From contig QCXZ01000137.1 of assembly GCA_025024175.1 (NCBI GenBank), positions 67,394,680-67,458,679 on the forward strand: a DNA stretch of 64,000 nt. The letters run 5' to 3'. The first letter of the stretch is position 1; every line of letters starts with the position of its first letter. The stretch is from Rhyzopertha dominica. Its lineage: Eukaryota > Arthropoda > Insecta > Coleoptera > Bostrichidae. A model generated the notes under the pieces. It was given only the letters and a program-made list of their open reading frames with translations, ran no database searches and had not been told where the DNA came from. Both the position numbers and the translations under genes were made by a program. Positions 60,281 to 64,000 of the stretch are shown here, in pieces.

Positions 60281-60650
60281 ATGCTGCACCACTACGGCTA
60301 CTCGACCACGCTGTCGCACTTGCTCAACTACCACCAGGTGGACGAGCAGAGCGAGACCGAGCAGACCTCCTCGAACTCGCTGTACGAGGACCTGGGGGGC
60401 AGGTGCAAGAGCTCCACGGAGGTGAACGGCAAGTCCTTCACGATAGCCGCCATCCTCGGCCTGAAGAGCAACGCCGACGGGCACCAGGATGTGCAAAGTT
60501 CCGCCACGGATCTGAGTGTAGTGAACCTGAGCATCCAGGACAGGGGCCTGGTTTCGAATTGTAACAGGTTGCAGCTTCCTGGACGGCACGGATCGGCGCC
60601 GGTGGCCGGACATTATTCCGTCGGTCACGGATGTAATCCTAGACAGACAG
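60281..60650 (+). CDS. First coding exon of eh1-motif (probable homeobox) transcription factor
   Basis: ATG 60281 opens MLHHYGYSTTLSHLLNYHQV and the frame runs 123 codons plus one base to a donor, CAG GTAAGC, at 60650/60651. Residues 52-61, SFTIAAILGL, form an engrailed-homology-1 motif, which binds the Groucho corepressor. It is common N-terminal to the homeodomain in paired-like and NK-type factors; the AILGL form resembles Rx/Vsx-type proteins. The exon is GC-rich and codon-biased, unlike its surroundings. No homeodomain exon lies downstream within the window, so class and name stay open. The start is the first ATG with a good following frame; the frame is also open upstream. Confidence 0.65.
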
Positions 60651-60709
60651 GTAAGCCCCCTGGAAGGGTATCTGGTTGCTTCACGACGGTGCCTTCTTGT
60701 AACTGAGAA

Positions 60710-61365
60710 GGGTTGGATATCATCGGGTGTAAAAATTCGTCCAGTCCGAGTAAAAGGCGGCAGCTTAAACAACTTTTGCAATTATGTTTCCTAATGGGCT
60801 TCCTTTCCTATACGGAGAAGGATTACGTTAAAGTTTAGAAGAATCTTATGACTCAATATAGTATTAAACATTTTACTTTGTTACGTCAATATAACCCTAG
60901 TTCTATTATTTGAATAGCAAACCGAAAATTGTAGCACGCTTACTACCCACTCGCTACTGAGGATTTCCAGGGTTGTATTTAAAATAACTATGAAATGTAG
61001 AAGTAGTCCAGTCCCCCAGTCTTGTAAAACTATACTGCCAGAGTAAAACATTTTAACTCCAATAATGAGAGATAACTTACCACTTCAGGTTCTTTTAGAA
61101 AATACCCACAAACAGCTCATAAATTACTTCCAGGTGCAGGGTACAAGCTGTTGCTTCAGGGCCGTATTTAGTTTATATACATAAAAATGTTATGCAGGTA
61201 GCGCCCAGTAATTATAACTGTCCATATATTAAGACATATTTATTAGCTTTAAGGTTATTTATTGTAAGTCTCTATCACCTGTCACCTGTCCTAATCAGAA
61301 TTTAAATTAATTATTAAACTGTTCACACTTGAAGATATGTAGGTATTTTCTCATTTCCATTTCTT
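60710..61365. other. Intron start of the eh1 gene, no exon seen
   Basis: AT-rich, no homeodomain-coding sequence and no other gene detected. Confidence 0.45.
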
Positions 61366-61370
61366 ATCGA

Positions 61371-61900
61371 CTATACAATAACATCCACCACATTAACACT
61401 TAAATTAGGAGAATTATTGTACCTTCTAATCCCTTTTCTAAGATCACTCCAAATAAGTTTAATGGGATTGAGAAAGCAGTTGTAAGGAGGCAATTTTGCT
61501 TCGGTTATGTCCTTCTTTTGCAATTTCATCGATCTTGTATTGCTGAGGGATATACAGATCTTTAATCCTGCCCAACAAGTCTTTTTTAGTGGCTTTGTTG
61601 GGTACTTATTTATCCTCAACTAATCAGTAATGTCCTGTTTATAATTAATTGTTTAGAACAGTATTTTGCATTATCCATTAATATTGCACTACTAGGAACA
61701 GCTGTTTTGTAAACCAAATCTCAAACAGTGAAGCATCCGTATCTTGTCAATCAATAGAACATTTTTTAGAAGAAAAGCATTACTTTCACCTGCGTGCAGA
61801 ATGACAATTCTTTTGCCACGCCAAAGGACCTTTCTTACAATATCATGTGAGTCAAATTATGTTTCACCGAGGTAAGCTATATTCCACCTTCAACAGGATA
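61371..61900 (-). pseudogene. DDE transposase relic (PPY...NPIE family)
   Basis: Minus-strand pieces: GKRIVILHAGESNAFLLKN (central block), VPNKATKKDLLGRIKDLYIP (before the third catalytic block) and LPPYNCFLNPIKLIWSDLRK, where the catalytic Glu of NPIE has become Lys. It lies in the presumed first intron of the eh1 gene. Confidence 0.7.
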
Positions 61901-62159
61901 TTTTTTTATATGCGTAATGTATTCGATTCTCAGTTTTTTTTAACGTGGTGATTCCATAATGGCCATTCTTTTATCAAGCATACGTAAATGCAATCTAAAT
62001 GTTTCGTCACGTATCCTAAATCATTCATTTCTTTAATCTTTGTTTCAATATAGCAATAGTAGGCACCGTATTTTGTTAATACATGTTGTATATGACATTC
62101 TTTATTTATGTACCTAAACATTCACTTAATTTCGCATTTTTTTCTATCCACTTTTTTCG

Positions 62160-62980
62160 CCCGTAACTATAATTTTGTTATTATTTTTTAAATGGATGTG
62201 TACAGTACTATTGTTAGATCACTTGTAACTTTAGTCGGGTCAGGACATCCTATCTTAATAGACCCCCATACACATTTATTAAATTTCTTGAGCGTCTGGA
62301 TGCAAATGACGCCTTTTCTTCATTGATGGCAGTTTATCGTTGGTGCTGTCTACTCTTCCGGCACCTGAGAAAAAGCAGCTTGTTTCTCTACATTTCTCTT
62401 GGACGAAACATGATGAAGAAACAAATTCACTTCGAATTAGCACAGAAGCACAAAAATATTACAACTCTCACGAAAGACAAGGGGTTGTCAATCAAACAAA
62501 ATTTGTTTGTAATTACTCTACCTGCTATCCATCCTTCTAAGCCATTGATTTACATATACCTATACTCAAGTGTTAATGCCTTATTATAAATTTTGGATAA
62601 ATCCTGATAAGCACGAATAAAAAATAAACAAGTTTACAGGAATATTATTAAAATTCATATCTCCAGCTGTTCTAAATGGCACTGTATTTTCTTGTCCACA
62701 CAGGATAATAATTTCCAATAAGTGACCGAAACGGTTTGTAGACAACCACAATAAACATAAATTTATGGTAGGGCCACGGGTCTGCAGTAAACCTATTGTG
62801 AGGCGATTGATCTTTACAAAAAGGAACCACCGATGATATAACCTTATACGAACACTCTCTAGATTTATAATTAATTCTTACACATGTCTGGCTCGATAAT
62901 TATCTTTGATTTCGATTACATAACGGCCACAATTTGCCCATCTAACTTCATTTATTTTATTGACCTCTAAGTTCACGGTA
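62160..62980. other. Stretch without a recognised gene
   Basis: Two overlapping plus-strand frames of 66 and 88 codons around 62323-62589 have no recognised motif. Confidence 0.35.
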
Positions 62981-62987
62981 CCCACAT

Positions 62988-63192
62988 TAAATTTAGGATT
63001 TGTTTTTTTTTGCCTATTTTCCCAATTAATTTTGCCACTATCAATTCAATGGATTTAAAAATACAATGATAGGGTGAAAGCCGATGCACTAAATTTGGGA
63101 TTTATTTTTTTGTCTATTTTCCCCATTAATTTTACCACTATCAATTCAATGGAATTAAAAATACAACGATAGGGTGAAAGCCCATTTGCTGC
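62988..63192 (-). repeat. 102 bp tandem duplication in a transposase relic
   Basis: TAAATTTAGGATTTG (62988) and TAAATTTGGGATTTATT (63090) start two units about 90 percent alike. Each ends with a minus-strand remnant of the PPY-C-LNPIE motif (TTTCACCCTATCATTGT...AATCCATTGAATTGA). Confidence 0.7.
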
Positions 63193-63199
63193 TTCTTGA

Positions 63200-64000
63200 T
63201 CAGCTTCATATCCTTTTTTTAATCTTTAACTTTAATTACTTCCAACAACTCTTCTTTCGTATAGTTGTCTTCAAAATACACATCATGTTTCTCTAAGAAA
63301 TCTTTTATCTCTTGTTTTCGACTACCTCTATTTGGAACTTGTATATTATTATTACACTGTTTGCAGATACGTTTTCCATTAATGTATTCTGAAACCAACC
63401 CATAAACATACCGCTAACATTTCATCATGATAATCAATTGTCGAATGCTTTATATTGTTTATGCCTAATAATAAACAATTCCTGATCCGTCCATTTGTGC
63501 ACTGCACTTCTAATTCACACTTTTTTAAATTATCTTCACCCCTTTTTTACTGCATCATACGAGTTAGATAGATTATTGGTCTACCTTTGTTTCTTCTAAA
63601 TTTTCTATATTTGCTTCAAATTGTTCTTTCTCCATTAGCTAATTCCTGGCGATTCGATTAACACATGTATTTTATTTAACGTTTTGTGGTAAAAAGCAAT
63701 GGATATTAAAAATTTCCGTTGGGTTTCAACGCAAACACAAATTCCAATTGCTTTGGCGTCTTTTTGATTCAACACCCTTGGGACCGGAACGTGATTTTTT
63801 TATATAAATCATAAATAATCGTTTTTAACAAATGAACATGTTCACTTTCAACCAGCCCTCTTAGAATTCCTTTGTCGCTCCATATTCCGTAGATGATTAT
63901 TTTCCGTACTGATGGATATGATACCTTTGTCAACCCCAATGTCCCCTCAATTCTCCATGGGCTATAACTTTATCTTCTTTAAGAGAGAAGAATTTATTAT
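63200..64000. other. Decayed transposon-like DNA to window end
   Basis: Minus-strand frames are broken; part may continue the transposase relic before it. No gene supported. Confidence 0.35.

Noticed and set aside
60233..60781. 182-codon minus-strand open frame
   Set aside because: Antisense shadow of the GC-rich eh1 exon, which has the splice donor and the conserved motif.

Overview
This is insect nuclear DNA, most likely beetle (Coleoptera). The clade rests only on compact 54-59 bp introns, A+T richness and transposon content, so it is tentative. Genes have spliceosomal introns, and no operons, ribosome binding sites or CRISPR arrays were seen. Isolated N bases are scattered through it, suggesting a draft assembly. 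Most of the sequence is decayed transposable elements with a few host genes between them.

Host genes. (1) 1-2185, plus strand: the last five coding exons of the nucleolar DEAD-box helicase DDX56. The window opens inside helicase motif VI. (2) 11956-17040, plus strand: trissin, a secreted six-cysteine neuropeptide. It has a signal-peptide exon, a 4.8 kb transposon-filled intron and a peptide exon. (3) 21897-22344, plus strand: a second trissin-like gene or exon 5 kb downstream, carrying two trissin-like peptides in one precursor. It may use its own short first exon or share the exon at 11956. (4) 28223-32154, minus strand: the complete coding sequence of crustacean cardioactive peptide (CCAP) in three exons; its 3.4 kb second intron holds two transposons. 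(5) 60281-60650, plus strand: the first coding exon of a transcription factor with an eh1 (Groucho-binding) motif, probably a homeobox gene whose DNA-binding domain lies beyond the window. (6) 50101-50343, minus strand: a possible terminal exon of unknown identity.

Mobile DNA. There are relics of several IS630/Tc1/mariner lineages: two Tc1 copies flanking the trissin peptide exon, a nearly intact mariner at 47778-49103 with TA target duplications, a repeated family with D-D-D catalytic motifs, and a DDE family with a PPY...NPIE motif. Also present are a non-autonomous hAT with an 8 bp target duplication (5170-6749), a hAT transposase fragment, a Crypton-like recombinase relic, non-LTR retrotransposons with (TAA)n tails, and several Penelope-like elements (PLEs) with GIY-YIG endonuclease and hammerhead-ribozyme-like cores. 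Several unclassified inverted-repeat elements occur.

Working together: trissin and CCAP are neuropeptide precursors processed in the secretory pathway at basic sites; CCAP is amidated. DDX56 and the eh1 gene are nuclear. No shared operon-like control is visible. The most interesting item is the double-peptide trissin copy and the unresolved choice of its signal-peptide exon.
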